DNA of 64,000 nt from Amorphoplanes friuliensis DSM 7358 (GTDB lineage Bacteria > Actinomycetota > Actinomycetes > Mycobacteriales > Micromonosporaceae). Both the position numbers and the translations under genes were made by a program. Below the pieces are notes generated by a model, which was not told where the DNA came from, did no database searches, and saw nothing but the letters and a program-made list of their open reading frames with translations. Positions 7,896-16,551 of the stretch are shown one piece after another; positions within the stretch are counted from its first letter, which is position 1, and every line of letters begins with the position of its first letter. Where the stretch lies: positions 1,127,501-1,191,500 of the forward strand of contig NC_022657.1 in the NCBI RefSeq assembly GCF_000494755.1. The letters are read 5' to 3'.

Positions 7896-9419
7896 TTACT
7901 TCATGTTCGGTTCCACCCAGCCCGATTCCAGCAGGTACGCGAGCACGACGTCGATGGCTTCGGGCACCGTCATGTCCGTGGTGTCCAGCGTCAGCTCGGC
8001 GTCGGCGGGCACCTCGTACGGGTCGTCGATCCCCGTCATGCCCCGCAGCTGACCGGCGCGGGCACGGGCGTAGAGCCCCTTGCGGTCGCGGCGCTCGCAC
8101 ACCTCCAGCGGGGTCGCCACGTGGACCAGCACAAAGCCGGCACCCGCCTCGGTGGCCATCGCGCGCACCGCGGCGCGGGCGTCCTCGTACGGGGCGATCG
8201 GGCAGGCGATGGACATGCCGCGGTGCCGGGCGACCTCGGCGGCGACCCAGCCGATCCGCCGCACGTTGCGGTCGCGGTCGGCGCGGCTGAAGCCCAGCCC
8301 GGCCGACAGCTCGCGGCGCACGACGTCACCGTCGAGGAAGGTGATCGTGCGCTCGCCGCTCTCCCGCAGCGAGTCGGCGACACCGCGGGCGATGGTCGAC
8401 TTGCCCGAGCCGGAAAAACCGGTGAAGAAGACGACCAGGCCACGGTGCCGGCGTGGCGGTCGGACCCGGGACAGCTCCTTGGCCACCGCCGGCGGCGTGT
8501 GCCACTCGGGCAGCGGGAAGCCGCGGTCGAGCAGATCCTCGATCTCGGCGGTGGACATCGCCAGCCGGCGGTTGCGCGGCGGAATGTCCTCACCCCAGCG
8601 CCACTGCCCGTCACGGTTGTCGTAGGCGAGCTCCCGCGGGACCAGCACCCGCAGGCCGCCACCGGAGAGCATGTCCCCGGTGGACAGGACGTGGGTGACG
8701 CCGTACGCCGTGGCCACCCGCGCCCGCAGCAGGGCGTCACGCATCTCGTCGCTGCGCGGCATCAGCGGCACCGCCACGATCGTGGCCGGGGGCATCCGGT
8801 CCCGGGCCGCGAAGATCGTGCGGACCAGAGCCTCCGGCGGCAGGCCGTCCGGTCCCGGCCCGGTCACCGGGATGATGATCAAGAGATGAGCCGCCAGGGT
8901 ACGGGCGGCATGCGCGATCTGGGCCAGCTGTGGCCGGTGCAGCGGACGATCGGCGATGACACCGAGCACCCGGCCGGGTGGCAGCAGCGCCTTCACCTCG
9001 GCCGGACTGCGCCGCAGCCGCTGGAACGGGCCGTGCCCGCCGTCGCCCATCCGGCGCACGGCGCCGCCGATCGCGTACATACCCGCGCTGGTGGGCCACG
9101 CGTCGGTCACCTCGACCGCGGCCACCGGGGCGCCCTCGGGATCGGTGAGCACGACCGTGCGCCGCAGTGGATCGGCGAGGTCGAGGACGGTCGCCAACTC
9201 GGCGGGAATCTCGCACGTCACACCCACCGGCCACGGTGTCCCGTCGGCGAGGCGGCCCCGGCGCTGCAACGCGCTGAGGTCGGCCCGGCCGAGGAAGCCG
9301 GTCAGCGGCGCGTACGCGCCGGAGAGCAGCAACTCGAGGTCGGCGAGTTCGTGCGCACGCGGCGTGTATGACGGCGCGTCACGCAGCACGTCCTCGGGCA
9401 GCACAGAACCGTCGTTCAC
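7896..9419 (-). CDS. APS kinase with a catalytically degenerate ATP-sulfurylase-like N-terminal domain
   Basis: This 507-residue protein is built like fused ATP sulfurylase/APS kinase enzymes. The C-terminal APS kinase domain looks intact: P-loop GFSGSGKS at about 334-341, DGDVVR at about 363-368, and the usual GLYARARAGQ and GIDDPYE segments. It should phosphorylate APS to PAPS in the cytoplasm. The N-terminal domain keeps sulfurylase landmarks (LTGFLGRAD, WPVGVT), but the ATP-binding QTRN-type motif reads VIADRPLHRPQ (about 154-164), and the GRDHAG region reads STGDMLS. APS must therefore probably come from another enzyme. As the first gene of the operon it could provide PAPS for the sulfotransferase at 2426-3304. 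Confidence 0.88.
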   Translation of the reverse strand: MNDGSVLPEDVLRDAPSYTPRAHELADLELLLSGAYAPLTGFLGRADLSALQRRGRLADGTPWPVGVTCEIPAELATVLDLADPLRRTVVLTDPEGAPVAAVEVTDAWPTSAGMYAIGGAVRRMGDGGHGPFQRLRRSPAEVKALLPPGRVLGVIADRPLHRPQLAQIAHAARTLAAHLLIIIPVTGPGPDGLPPEALVRTIFAARDRMPPATIVAVPLMPRSDEMRDALLRARVATAYGVTHVLSTGDMLSGGGLRVLVPRELAYDNRDGQWRWGEDIPPRNRRLAMSTAEIEDLLDRGFPLPEWHTPPAVAKELSRVRPPRRHRGLVVFFTGFSGSGKSTIARGVADSLRESGERTITFLDGDVVRRELSAGLGFSRADRDRNVRRIGWVAAEVARHRGMSIACPIAPYEDARAAVRAMATEAGAGFVLVHVATPLEVCERRDRKGLYARARAGQLRGMTGIDDPYEVPADAELTLDTTDMTVPEAIDVVLAYLLESGWVEPNMK

Positions 9420-9539
9420 CTAAGACTCCCCCTGCAGCGACTTGAGGGACAGTTTCGCAGCAGCATCCGCCGGGGTCGAGTGGGGCTCGGCAGTCTGTCC
9501 GTTCTCGACCGTCGCCACGCGCACAACCCGGCCCGGTAG

Positions 9540-9568
9540 TCGACAAAACGGACTTTAGGTCCAATACT
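9540..9568 (+). promoter_or_regulatory. Candidate promoter of the GH26 gene with a palindrome in the spacer
   Basis: TCGACA (9540-9545) and AATACT (9563-9568) are separated by 17 bases and would start transcription at or next to the GTG at 9577, giving a leaderless mRNA. The spacer holds the near-palindrome GGACTTTAGGTCC (9550-9562), which resembles the core of DevR/DosR-type boxes (GGGACTWWAGTCCC) but matches it only partly. A regulator bound there would sit between the polymerase contact sites. Confidence 0.4.
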
Positions 9569-9576
9569 GGGCGATC

Positions 9577-10899
9577 GTGAGACGTCGACCGCCCCGGACC
9601 AGGCTCCTGCACCTCATCGCCGTCACGGCGATCTTCGCGCTTTCCGTGGTCGCGACCCTGTCGTGGGCCTGGACCGGAGGCGTGGACCAACTCGGCCTGC
9701 CGTACGGGCCGGGCAACGATCCCACCGTCACGGTGCCCGGCCGGCCGCTGCCGCCGCTCGGCGGTGCACGACCCACGGCGGAACCCGGCGTACCCGCACT
9801 GCCCGGTCAGCCGACCGCGGTGCCGAGCGCTTCCGGCGTACCGGGAGCCTCCGGTTCGGCCGCGCCCGGCGCCGAACCGGCCAAGCCCGGCCCTGGTCAG
9901 ACCGCACTCGGCGGGCCGCGGCCGTCCCGCGCCGGCAACGGTGAATGCCGCACGGGCCGCAAACTCGTACCGTCCTGCGGTGTGCTGTGGGGTGTCGCGC
10001 CCGGCGCTTTCACCGACAAGCGCGGCAAGCAGGCCCTCGTCGACTTCGAGAAGAAGACCGAGCGGCACCAGGACGTCTACCACGCGTACCACAAGGGCAA
10101 CCGGCAGCTCTTCCCGACCGACGCCGAGATCGACATCGCCCGCGACCCCGGCAAGGAACGCATCCTCTTCCTCAACTGGAAACCGTCGGGCGCCTCCTGG
10201 GCCAAGATCGCCAAGGGTGACAAGGTCACCGACGCCTTCCTGGACCGGCTGGCCAAGCACATCAACCGGGAATTCCCGGAACAGTTCTTCTTCACGGTGC
10301 ACCACGAGGCCGAGGACAACGTCAAGGAAAAAGCCGGCTCCGGCTACACCGCCGAGGACTACTCGGCCATGTACCGCCACGTCGTCAAACGCCTCCGCGC
10401 CCACGGCGTCGACAACCTCGTCACGGTGCTCGTGCACATGGCGTACGTGCCGCACACCAGCAAAAGTTGGTTCGACGACATGTACCCCGGCGACAGCGTC
10501 GTCGACTGGATCGGCTTCGACACGTACGCGTACAGCGACCCCGGTTACGGCCACGGCGACTTCGCCGAACTCCTCAACCGGCAGAGCTCCGCCCGGCCGA
10601 ACTGGCCCGGCTTCTACAACTGGGCCAAACGTGAACACCCCGGCAAACCCCTGATGGTCGCCGAATGGGGCGTCTGGTCGTCGAAGAAGAACCCCGGCCA
10701 CAAGGCGGAGTTCTACCGCGAGGTCGGCAAGCAGATCGTCAAGTTCCCGAACATCCGCGCGATGGTGCACTTCGACACCCCGCACAACCAGGAAGGCCGC
10801 GACTCGCGCGTCGACGCCACCCCGGAAGCGCTGAAGGCCTACCGGAAGCTCGGCAAACTCCCGATCTTCCAGGTCCACGTGGCACCATCCCTGCCCTGA
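9577..10899 (+). CDS. Secreted or membrane-anchored GH26-family glycanase
   Basis: This 440-residue protein has an N-terminal hydrophobic segment (about 11-30), which acts as a signal peptide or anchor. A low-complexity Pro/Gly/Ala linker to about residue 120 and a GH26-like barrel follow. The expected catalytic glutamates are visible: HHEAED (acid/base, about E244) and MVAEWG (nucleophile, about E363). GH26 enzymes cleave beta-mannans and related beta-1,3/1,4 glycans outside the cell. The gene diverges from the sulfated-polysaccharide operon, so it may trim or release that polymer, as glycanases beside export loci often do. It starts with GTG and no Shine-Dalgarno sequence. Confidence 0.82.
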   Translation: MRRRPPRTRLLHLIAVTAIFALSVVATLSWAWTGGVDQLGLPYGPGNDPTVTVPGRPLPPLGGARPTAEPGVPALPGQPTAVPSASGVPGASGSAAPGAEPAKPGPGQTALGGPRPSRAGNGECRTGRKLVPSCGVLWGVAPGAFTDKRGKQALVDFEKKTERHQDVYHAYHKGNRQLFPTDAEIDIARDPGKERILFLNWKPSGASWAKIAKGDKVTDAFLDRLAKHINREFPEQFFFTVHHEAEDNVKEKAGSGYTAEDYSAMYRHVVKRLRAHGVDNLVTVLVHMAYVPHTSKSWFDDMYPGDSVVDWIGFDTYAYSDPGYGHGDFAELLNRQSSARPNWPGFYNWAKREHPGKPLMVAEWGVWSSKKNPGHKAEFYREVGKQIVKFPNIRAMVHFDTPHNQEGRDSRVDATPEALKAYRKLGKLPIFQVHVAPSLP

Positions 10900-10963
10900 G
10901 ACATAGGGGCTCTCAGGGGTGAGTCCGGGGGTTCACCTGATACGCGACGGTGACAGGTGTTCC

Positions 10964-10969
10964 TAGGCT
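10964..10969 (+). promoter_or_regulatory. Candidate -10 element of the ABC transporter operon
   Basis: TAGGCT lies 6 bases before the GTG at 10976, which suggests a leaderless transcript. I see no convincing -35 element at the normal distance, so the call rests on the -10 and its position only. Confidence 0.35.
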
Positions 10970-10975
10970 GTCGCT

Positions 10976-11890
10976 GTGAGCCTCATCGACACGCAAGGGT
11001 TGACCAAGACGTACGGCGCGCGGGTCACTGCACTGCAGGACCTGACCGTCTCCGTCGAGCCCGGGATCATCGGACTGGTCGGCGCCAACGGCGCCGGCAA
11101 GTCCACCTTCATCAAGATCCTGCTGGGCCTGATCGCGCCGACGGGTGGGCAGGTGCGGGTCTTCGACATCGATCCCACCGTCGACCCCGACCGTGTCCGG
11201 GCCAAGGTCGGATACATGCCGGAGCACGACGCCCTCCCACCCGACGTCTCCGCCGCGGAGTTCGTCACCCACCTCGGCCGGATCAGCGGCCTCCCACGGA
11301 CCGCCGCCCGTGAACGCGCTTCCGAGGCGCTGCGCCACGTCGGCCTCTACGAAGAGCGGTACCGCCAGATCGGTGGCTACTCCACCGGTATGAAACAGCG
11401 GGTCAAACTCGCCCAGGCGCTGGTCCACGACCCCGACCTGCTCCTCCTCGACGAGCCGACCAACGGCCTCGACCCGGCCGGCCGCGACGCCATGCTGGCG
11501 CTCATCCACCGCATCGGCACCGAATTCGGCATCTCCGTCGTCGTCTGCTCCCACCTCCTCGGCGAGGTCGAACGCATCTGCGACTCACTCGTCGCCATCG
11601 AAGGCGGCCGGCTGCTCCGCGCCGACCGCATCTCCGCGATGACCGAGGCCCGCGACGTCCTCGCCGTCGAGGTCAGCGACGGTACGGAAGAGTTGTCCGC
11701 CGCCCTCACCAAACTGGGGCTGACGGTGAACCAGGACGGCCGGCTGCTCCTGGTCGAGCTGGACCAGGAAGCCACGTACGACCGCATCCTGCAGGCCGTG
11801 GCCGACCTCGACCTGCCCCTGCACCGCCTCGACCAGCGACGCCACCGGGTGGCCGAGCTCTTCTCCACGAGGGAGACCGCCGATGTCTGA
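10976..11890 (+). CDS. ABC transporter ATP-binding protein (first pair)
   Basis: This 304-residue ABC ATPase has Walker A GANGAGKST (about 37-45), a signature region YSTGMKQRVKLAQ, Walker B LLLLDEPTNGLDP and an H-loop histidine in VCSHLL. It is the energy-coupling subunit for the permease that overlaps its end by 8 bases. The C-terminal 80 residues are the extension usual in ABC-2 drug or antibiotic exporters. The substrate cannot be told from sequence. Confidence 0.9.
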   Translation: MSLIDTQGLTKTYGARVTALQDLTVSVEPGIIGLVGANGAGKSTFIKILLGLIAPTGGQVRVFDIDPTVDPDRVRAKVGYMPEHDALPPDVSAAEFVTHLGRISGLPRTAARERASEALRHVGLYEERYRQIGGYSTGMKQRVKLAQALVHDPDLLLLDEPTNGLDPAGRDAMLALIHRIGTEFGISVVVCSHLLGEVERICDSLVAIEGGRLLRADRISAMTEARDVLAVEVSDGTEELSAALTKLGLTVNQDGRLLLVELDQEATYDRILQAVADLDLPLHRLDQRRHRVAELFSTRETADV

Positions 11891-12746
11891 GTCGAGCGTC
11901 ATCCACGACATCGGATACCAGCGCTACACCGGCCCCCGCCTCGGCCGCGGCGCGGTCTTCGCCGCCATCTACGTCCACGGCCTGCGAGCGGCCTACGGCC
12001 TCGGCCGATCCGCCAAAGCCAAGATCTTCCCGTGGCTGGTCGTCGGCATCGTCAGCCTCGTCGCCGTCATCCTCGCCGCCGTACGCGCCCAGACCGGCCT
12101 GCTCCCGCTGAACTACATCCAGTTCGCCGACGCGATGAGCTGGCTCATCATCTTCTTCGTCGCGATCGTGGCACCCGAACTCGTCTCCCGCGACATGCGC
12201 TCGGGGGTGCTCCCGCTGTACTTCAGCCGGCCACTCCGAGCCGCCGACTACATCGGTGCCAAGGTCGCCGCGATGGTGACCGCCGTCTGGGCGCTGCTCG
12301 CCGGCCCGCAGTTCATCATCTTCCTCGGCGGCGCGTTCACCACCAAGACCGGCATGTCCGGCGTGTGGAACGAACTCGGCGACCTCCTGCCGGCCTGGGC
12401 GTACAGCCTGCTCTGGGCCCTGCTCTTCACCGGCATCGGCCTGCTGATCGCGTCACTGACCGGCAAACGGGCCTTCGCCGCCGGCGGCATCGTCGCCGTC
12501 TTCCTCATGACCACCCCGGTGGTCGGAGTGCTCTCCATCCTCCCGTCGACCACGGCCCAGGAACTCGCCGCCCTGGCCAGCCCGATGACCCTGGTCAGCG
12601 GCGTCGGACAATGGCTGATCACCGGCGCCAACACCGGCCTGAACATCGGCAGATTCGGCCCCGTGTACGCGATCGAAGCCATCACCCTGATCGCCACCTG
12701 CCTCCTGCTGCTACTGGCCCGCTACCGGAGGGTGGCCTCGCTGTGA
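11883..12746 (+). CDS. ABC-2 type permease (first pair)
   Basis: This 287-residue membrane protein has six likely helices. An N-terminal cytoplasmic segment (HDIGYQRYTGPRLGRG) precedes them and is common in actinobacterial ABC-2 permeases. The ATG lies inside the last codons of the ATPase gene (8-base overlap), and its own stop overlaps the next GTG as GTGA, so all four transporter genes are probably translated together. It forms the channel partner of an ATPase from the same operon. Confidence 0.87.
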   Translation: MSESSVIHDIGYQRYTGPRLGRGAVFAAIYVHGLRAAYGLGRSAKAKIFPWLVVGIVSLVAVILAAVRAQTGLLPLNYIQFADAMSWLIIFFVAIVAPELVSRDMRSGVLPLYFSRPLRAADYIGAKVAAMVTAVWALLAGPQFIIFLGGAFTTKTGMSGVWNELGDLLPAWAYSLLWALLFTGIGLLIASLTGKRAFAAGGIVAVFLMTTPVVGVLSILPSTTAQELAALASPMTLVSGVGQWLITGANTGLNIGRFGPVYAIEAITLIATCLLLLLARYRRVASL

Positions 12747-13654
12747 CCACGGTCGAACTCAAGAACGTGTCCCGCTGGTACGGCAACGTCGTGGCGGTCA
12801 ACGACATCACCATGACACTGGAACCCGGCGTCACCGGCCTCCTCGGCCCGAACGGCGCCGGCAAGACAACCGTCCTGCACATGATGGCGGGCTTCCTGTC
12901 ACCATCCCGCGGCGAAGTCACCATCGACGGCGCCCCGACCTGGCGCAACCCGGACATCTACCGCCGCCTCGGCCTGGTCGCGGAACGCGAAGCCGTCCAC
13001 GGCTTCCTCACCGCCCGCGAATTCGTCCAGGCCAGTGCCCGCATGCAGAAACTGCCCGACCCCAAGGCCGCCGCGGAGTGGGCACTACAGATGGTCGAGA
13101 TGACCGACGCCGCCGACCGCCGCATCGAGACGTACTCCAAAGGCATGCGCCAGCGCACCCGCGTCGCCGCCGCTTTGGTCCACAACCCGCAGGTCCTGCT
13201 CCTGGACGAACCGTTCAACGGCATGGACCCCCGCCAGCGCATGCACATGATGGGCCTCCTCCACGAACTGGGCGACCGCGGCCACACGATCCTCTTCAGC
13301 TCCCACATCCTCGAAGAAGTCGAACAGGTCTCCGGCACGGTCCAGGTCATCGTGGCCGGCCGCCTCGCCGCCTCGGGCGACTACCGCCGCATCCGCCGCC
13401 TGATGACCAACCGCCCCCACGTCTTCGCCCTCCAGTCCTCCGACGACCGGCGCCTGGCCGTGGCCCTCATCAGCGAAAAATCGGTGAGCGGCGTGGAGAT
13501 CGACAACACCGGTCTGACGGTCCGCGCATCCGACTACGGCAGCTTCACCCGTGCGCTGCCCCGCATCGCGCTCGGCGAAGGCATCCGCCTCCGCAAACTC
13601 CTGCCGTCCGACGAATCCCTGGAGAGTGTCTTCTCCTACCTGCTGGAGGCCTGA
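12743..13654 (+). CDS. ABC transporter ATP-binding protein (second pair)
   Basis: This 303-residue ABC ATPase has Walker A GPNGAGKTT, a signature-like YSKGMRQRTRVAAALVH, Walker B LLLDEPFNGMDP and the switch histidine in FSSHIL. The GTG at 12743 overlaps the preceding stop. It is clearly diverged from the ATPase at 10976, so the operon holds two distinct ATPase/permease pairs and not a recent duplication. An open frame extends upstream in the same phase but lies inside the permease gene. Confidence 0.9.
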   Translation: MTTVELKNVSRWYGNVVAVNDITMTLEPGVTGLLGPNGAGKTTVLHMMAGFLSPSRGEVTIDGAPTWRNPDIYRRLGLVAEREAVHGFLTAREFVQASARMQKLPDPKAAAEWALQMVEMTDAADRRIETYSKGMRQRTRVAAALVHNPQVLLLDEPFNGMDPRQRMHMMGLLHELGDRGHTILFSSHILEEVEQVSGTVQVIVAGRLAASGDYRRIRRLMTNRPHVFALQSSDDRRLAVALISEKSVSGVEIDNTGLTVRASDYGSFTRALPRIALGEGIRLRKLLPSDESLESVFSYLLEA

Positions 13655-13655
13655 C

Positions 13656-14366
13656 GTGTCGACCGTTGCGTGGATCACCGCTCGTGGCCTGTTCGGCCGG
13701 CGTCGTGTGCTCCTGCTCCTGCCCCTCCCGATCCTGCTCATCGGGCTCGCTCTGCTCTGCCGGGCGTACGACGTCAACCCGGCGGAATGGGGCACCCCCG
13801 TCCTGGTCGGCCTCGGCCTCGCCGTCGTCCTCCCGGTCATCACACTGATCGTGGGAACGGGTGTCCTCGGCTCCGAAGTGGACGACGGCACGATCGTCCA
13901 CATCCTCACCAAACCGCTGCCTCGCCGCGACATCATCCTGGCCAAGCTCGGGGTGGCCATCGGGGTCAGCGCTGTCACCTCAGCTGTGCCGCTCTTCGTC
14001 GCCGGCATGCTCGCCGACTCTGCCCGTCTCGGTCTGGGGCTCGCGGTGGCTGCTGTGGTCGGAGCTTGCGCCTACTCCGCGTTCTTCCTGCTGCTCAGCC
14101 TGCTGACCCGTCGGCCTGTTCTGCTGGGTCTGGTCTACATCCTGGTCTGGGAGGGGCTGCTCGGTCGGTTCGTCAGTGGCACCCGGGTGTTGTCCATCGA
14201 GCAGTACGTCATCACGATCGCTGACAAGATCGCTCCTACCGCAATTCTGGATGCCAAGGTTTCTGTGCCTGTGTCGATTGTGATGGCTGCTTTGTTCATT
14301 GTCGGGTGTGCGGTTTATGCGATTGATCGGCTTCGTAGTTTTAGCATGGCGGGGGAGACCAGCTGA
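13656..14366 (+). CDS. ABC-2 type permease (second pair)
   Basis: This 236-residue protein has about six membrane helices. It contains GSEVDDGTIVHILTKPLPR, the cytoplasmic segment between the first helices that is characteristic of ABC-2 permeases of the NosY/DUF type. The GTG start at 13656 lies one base after the stop of the ATPase gene. The last 100 bases are less GC-rich than the start (TTT and GCT codons increase), so the end of the gene may border a region of different origin. Confidence 0.85.
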   Translation: MSTVAWITARGLFGRRRVLLLLPLPILLIGLALLCRAYDVNPAEWGTPVLVGLGLAVVLPVITLIVGTGVLGSEVDDGTIVHILTKPLPRRDIILAKLGVAIGVSAVTSAVPLFVAGMLADSARLGLGLAVAAVVGACAYSAFFLLLSLLTRRPVLLGLVYILVWEGLLGRFVSGTRVLSIEQYVITIADKIAPTAILDAKVSVPVSIVMAALFIVGCAVYAIDRLRSFSMAGETS

Positions 14367-14384
14367 TTTTTGGTTCTGGTTGAC

Positions 14385-14459
14385 GGTTGGGGCCCCGGGG
14401 TGACCAAGACGGCTGTGGGGCGTTTTTATGCCGTTCTTGGTCACCCCGGGGCCCCAACC
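14385..14459. repeat. Long perfect inverted repeat (25-bp arms), probable dispersed element or terminator
   Basis: Arms at 14385-14409 and 14435-14459 are exact reverse complements and include the GGGGCCCCGGGGTGACC core. The stem continues inward for about six more pairs with one bulged T, leaving a short loop with a run of five T. It could terminate the ABC operon. Both strands also code a short peptide around GPGVTK...GHPGAP, which I recall from small hypothetical proteins of Micromonosporaceae and which suggests a repeat family; this was not checked. From 14460 to 14676 I see no gene, only short open frames. Confidence 0.8.
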
Positions 14460-14676
14460 TTGCATGGCCTTCACTTGCAGCTGGAGATTGGTTCCTCGCT
14501 GCTTCTGCAGGAACGGCTGAGTGATCCCCTTGCGGGTGTGGTCTGGCTTCGCTCGGTGGTGCTTCTGGGGGATTTTATTGGGCAGGCCCAGGTGGGTGCG
14601 GGGTCAGGCGGACGTACCTTGCCGGTTGCGGTTCGGGAAGTTTGAATACGAGCCTTGGCTGGCCGGCGGGCGTGAT

Positions 14677-16461
14677 TCAACGCTTGTTTTGGGGCTTCGG
14701 GGCTGTGGCACCGTTTGCTTCTGAGATGAAGGTGATTAGCTGGCGAAGCCTTTGGTCCAGCTTGAACTGGCGAAGGTTGTCGGGTCCGATCCGCAGGCAA
14801 GCTTCCCGCGCTACCCGGACCTTGTCGACGTGGGCCCTGCCGCCTCGCAGCTCGAGGGGGGCCGACCAGGCTTGGCCGTCATGAATCGGAACAGCATTCG
14901 GGTGTGTGGCCACGATGGCCTCACGCAGGACGTCTCGCGGGACGTAGTTCTCGATCTCTCGGCACGCGGTTACCCAGGCGAAACCTGGATAGGTGGGGTC
15001 GTCGAACTCGTCCCGAATTCGCCGCTTCGTGGCGTTGATCGAAGCGCCGGAGGATCGCTTGTCGCTGTCGATCATGATGGCGATGTGGCGGTTGAGCCGG
15101 CGCAGCGAGATGAACTCGTCGACCTCAGGGTCGTTCGCGCTCAAGTGGCTGAGCAGGCGGCCACCGTAGAACATGATCGAGTAGTGGATCCCCTCGACCA
15201 GAGAGGGATCAACGAGGCTGATCCAATGCTTGAGGTAGATGCGGTCAGACGGGCCCTCGACCCAGATCACGCTGTTGGCCTGCAGCAGGTCGGACGGCTG
15301 GTAGCCCAGGTCGTGGCAGATGTTCGAAAGATCCTGCGGCGTTCCAGCGCGTTGCACCTCGGTTCCGTTCTCGGTCAGCTGCACATGGAAGACCGTGGCA
15401 TCCGAAGAGTCGAGCAGGTGTGCGGAATGCGTTGCGATCACGTACTGGTTCGTGGTTTCCGTTGCGAGGTAACGAAGTAGTTTGCGTTGGAGCAGCGGGT
15501 GGAGATGGACCTCGGGCTCCTCGATGCAGACCACGTGATCCTCCAGCAGCGTTGCGGCGGCGGCCAGGATGACTACCTGGTGGACCCCGGTCCCGAGATG
15601 GCTGAGTGGAAGCGTCCCCGATGCACGGCGCACCTGAATTATCTGCGCATCATGCGGAATCCGTAGGCGCGCGGACTCGTCGTCGAGTACGACTTGCACG
15701 AACTTGTTGATCGCCTCGAAGCGGTCTTCGTCGGAGAGCCGATCGATCGTTGGCCGTTCCAGCCGCTGCAGAGCCCGAACGAGATTCTCGCCGTTGGTAC
15801 TGATCTGCGCAGTGTCAGTGGCCGAGTCAACCCTGATCTGCCGGAACGCCTCCACAACCTCAAATTTCGGGAGGTGGCGAAGCGGGCTGAACAACTCGAG
15901 GAGTCGGCGAAGGTTGTCTGCGCTGGAACCTGCTCGGTGGAACACGCTCATTGTCGCGTCGCGAAGCTGAGTCTCGCCGTAGCCATGAAACTCAGCTGAG
16001 ACAATCTGGCCGATCTGCTGCTCGCCAAGGCGCCATGTCCCCCACGATCCGCTTGACGGGTCCGGGAGTCGGTAATCGAACCAGACCAGGTCGTCGTAGC
16101 CGCGATCCATGGCGGATGCGTGAAAGATCTTCTTGAGAGCTCTCAGCCCGGCGTCGATGCTGCCTTGCTGTCGGTAGGGCTCGAGGGCGGCTTCCAAGTC
16201 GTCGTCGCGTATGGGCCTGGCGAGCGACATTGTCATGCCCGAGCCTCGCGGCCTGCCGGCCGGGAGATCCAGTTCGTCCGGAGTTATTGCGTCGGGGCGT
16301 AGGTAGCCCTTGAGGAAGCGGATGATGTTGGATTTTCCGGCGTTGTTCTGGCCGGCCAGGATGTTGATTCGGCTGAGGCCGCCGAGTGTCTGCTGTTCGC
16401 CGGAGAAGCTTCGGTAGCCGCCGATGCTGACTCCGTGAAGGAATCGGCCTTCTTCCTGCAA
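14677..16461 (-). CDS. OLD-family ATP-dependent nuclease (ATPase plus Toprim)
   Basis: This 594-residue protein has an SMC/RecF-like ATPase with Walker A GQNNAGKS (37-44), LGTGVHQ (289-295), Walker B CIEEPEVHLHP (312-322) and the switch ATHSAHLL (343-350). A Toprim nuclease follows with VEGPSDRIYL (E402) and MIDSDK (D464, D466), then REIENY near 501-506. OLD proteins cleave DNA and many act in phage defence. No UvrD-like helicase (GajB) or reverse transcriptase is adjacent, so this is an orphan class. The start is TTG with AGCAGGA just upstream. Base composition is less GC-rich than the neighbours, a sign of transfer. Confidence 0.85.
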   Translation of the reverse strand: MQEEGRFLHGVSIGGYRSFSGEQQTLGGLSRINILAGQNNAGKSNIIRFLKGYLRPDAITPDELDLPAGRPRGSGMTMSLARPIRDDDLEAALEPYRQQGSIDAGLRALKKIFHASAMDRGYDDLVWFDYRLPDPSSGSWGTWRLGEQQIGQIVSAEFHGYGETQLRDATMSVFHRAGSSADNLRRLLELFSPLRHLPKFEVVEAFRQIRVDSATDTAQISTNGENLVRALQRLERPTIDRLSDEDRFEAINKFVQVVLDDESARLRIPHDAQIIQVRRASGTLPLSHLGTGVHQVVILAAAATLLEDHVVCIEEPEVHLHPLLQRKLLRYLATETTNQYVIATHSAHLLDSSDATVFHVQLTENGTEVQRAGTPQDLSNICHDLGYQPSDLLQANSVIWVEGPSDRIYLKHWISLVDPSLVEGIHYSIMFYGGRLLSHLSANDPEVDEFISLRRLNRHIAIMIDSDKRSSGASINATKRRIRDEFDDPTYPGFAWVTACREIENYVPRDVLREAIVATHPNAVPIHDGQAWSAPLELRGGRAHVDKVRVAREACLRIGPDNLRQFKLDQRLRQLITFISEANGATAPKPQNKR

Positions 16462-16551
16462 AGTCCTGCTCCCTGCTTCGCGCGTGAATGGGTCACACGG
16501 TACGGCTGGGGTCCGACAGTGGTGGACGGTCGAGTCTGGGGGCTGGGGTTG

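Noticed and set aside
14677..16461. Complete Gabija system
   Set aside because: Only the OLD-type nuclease is present; no UvrD-like GajB is on either side.
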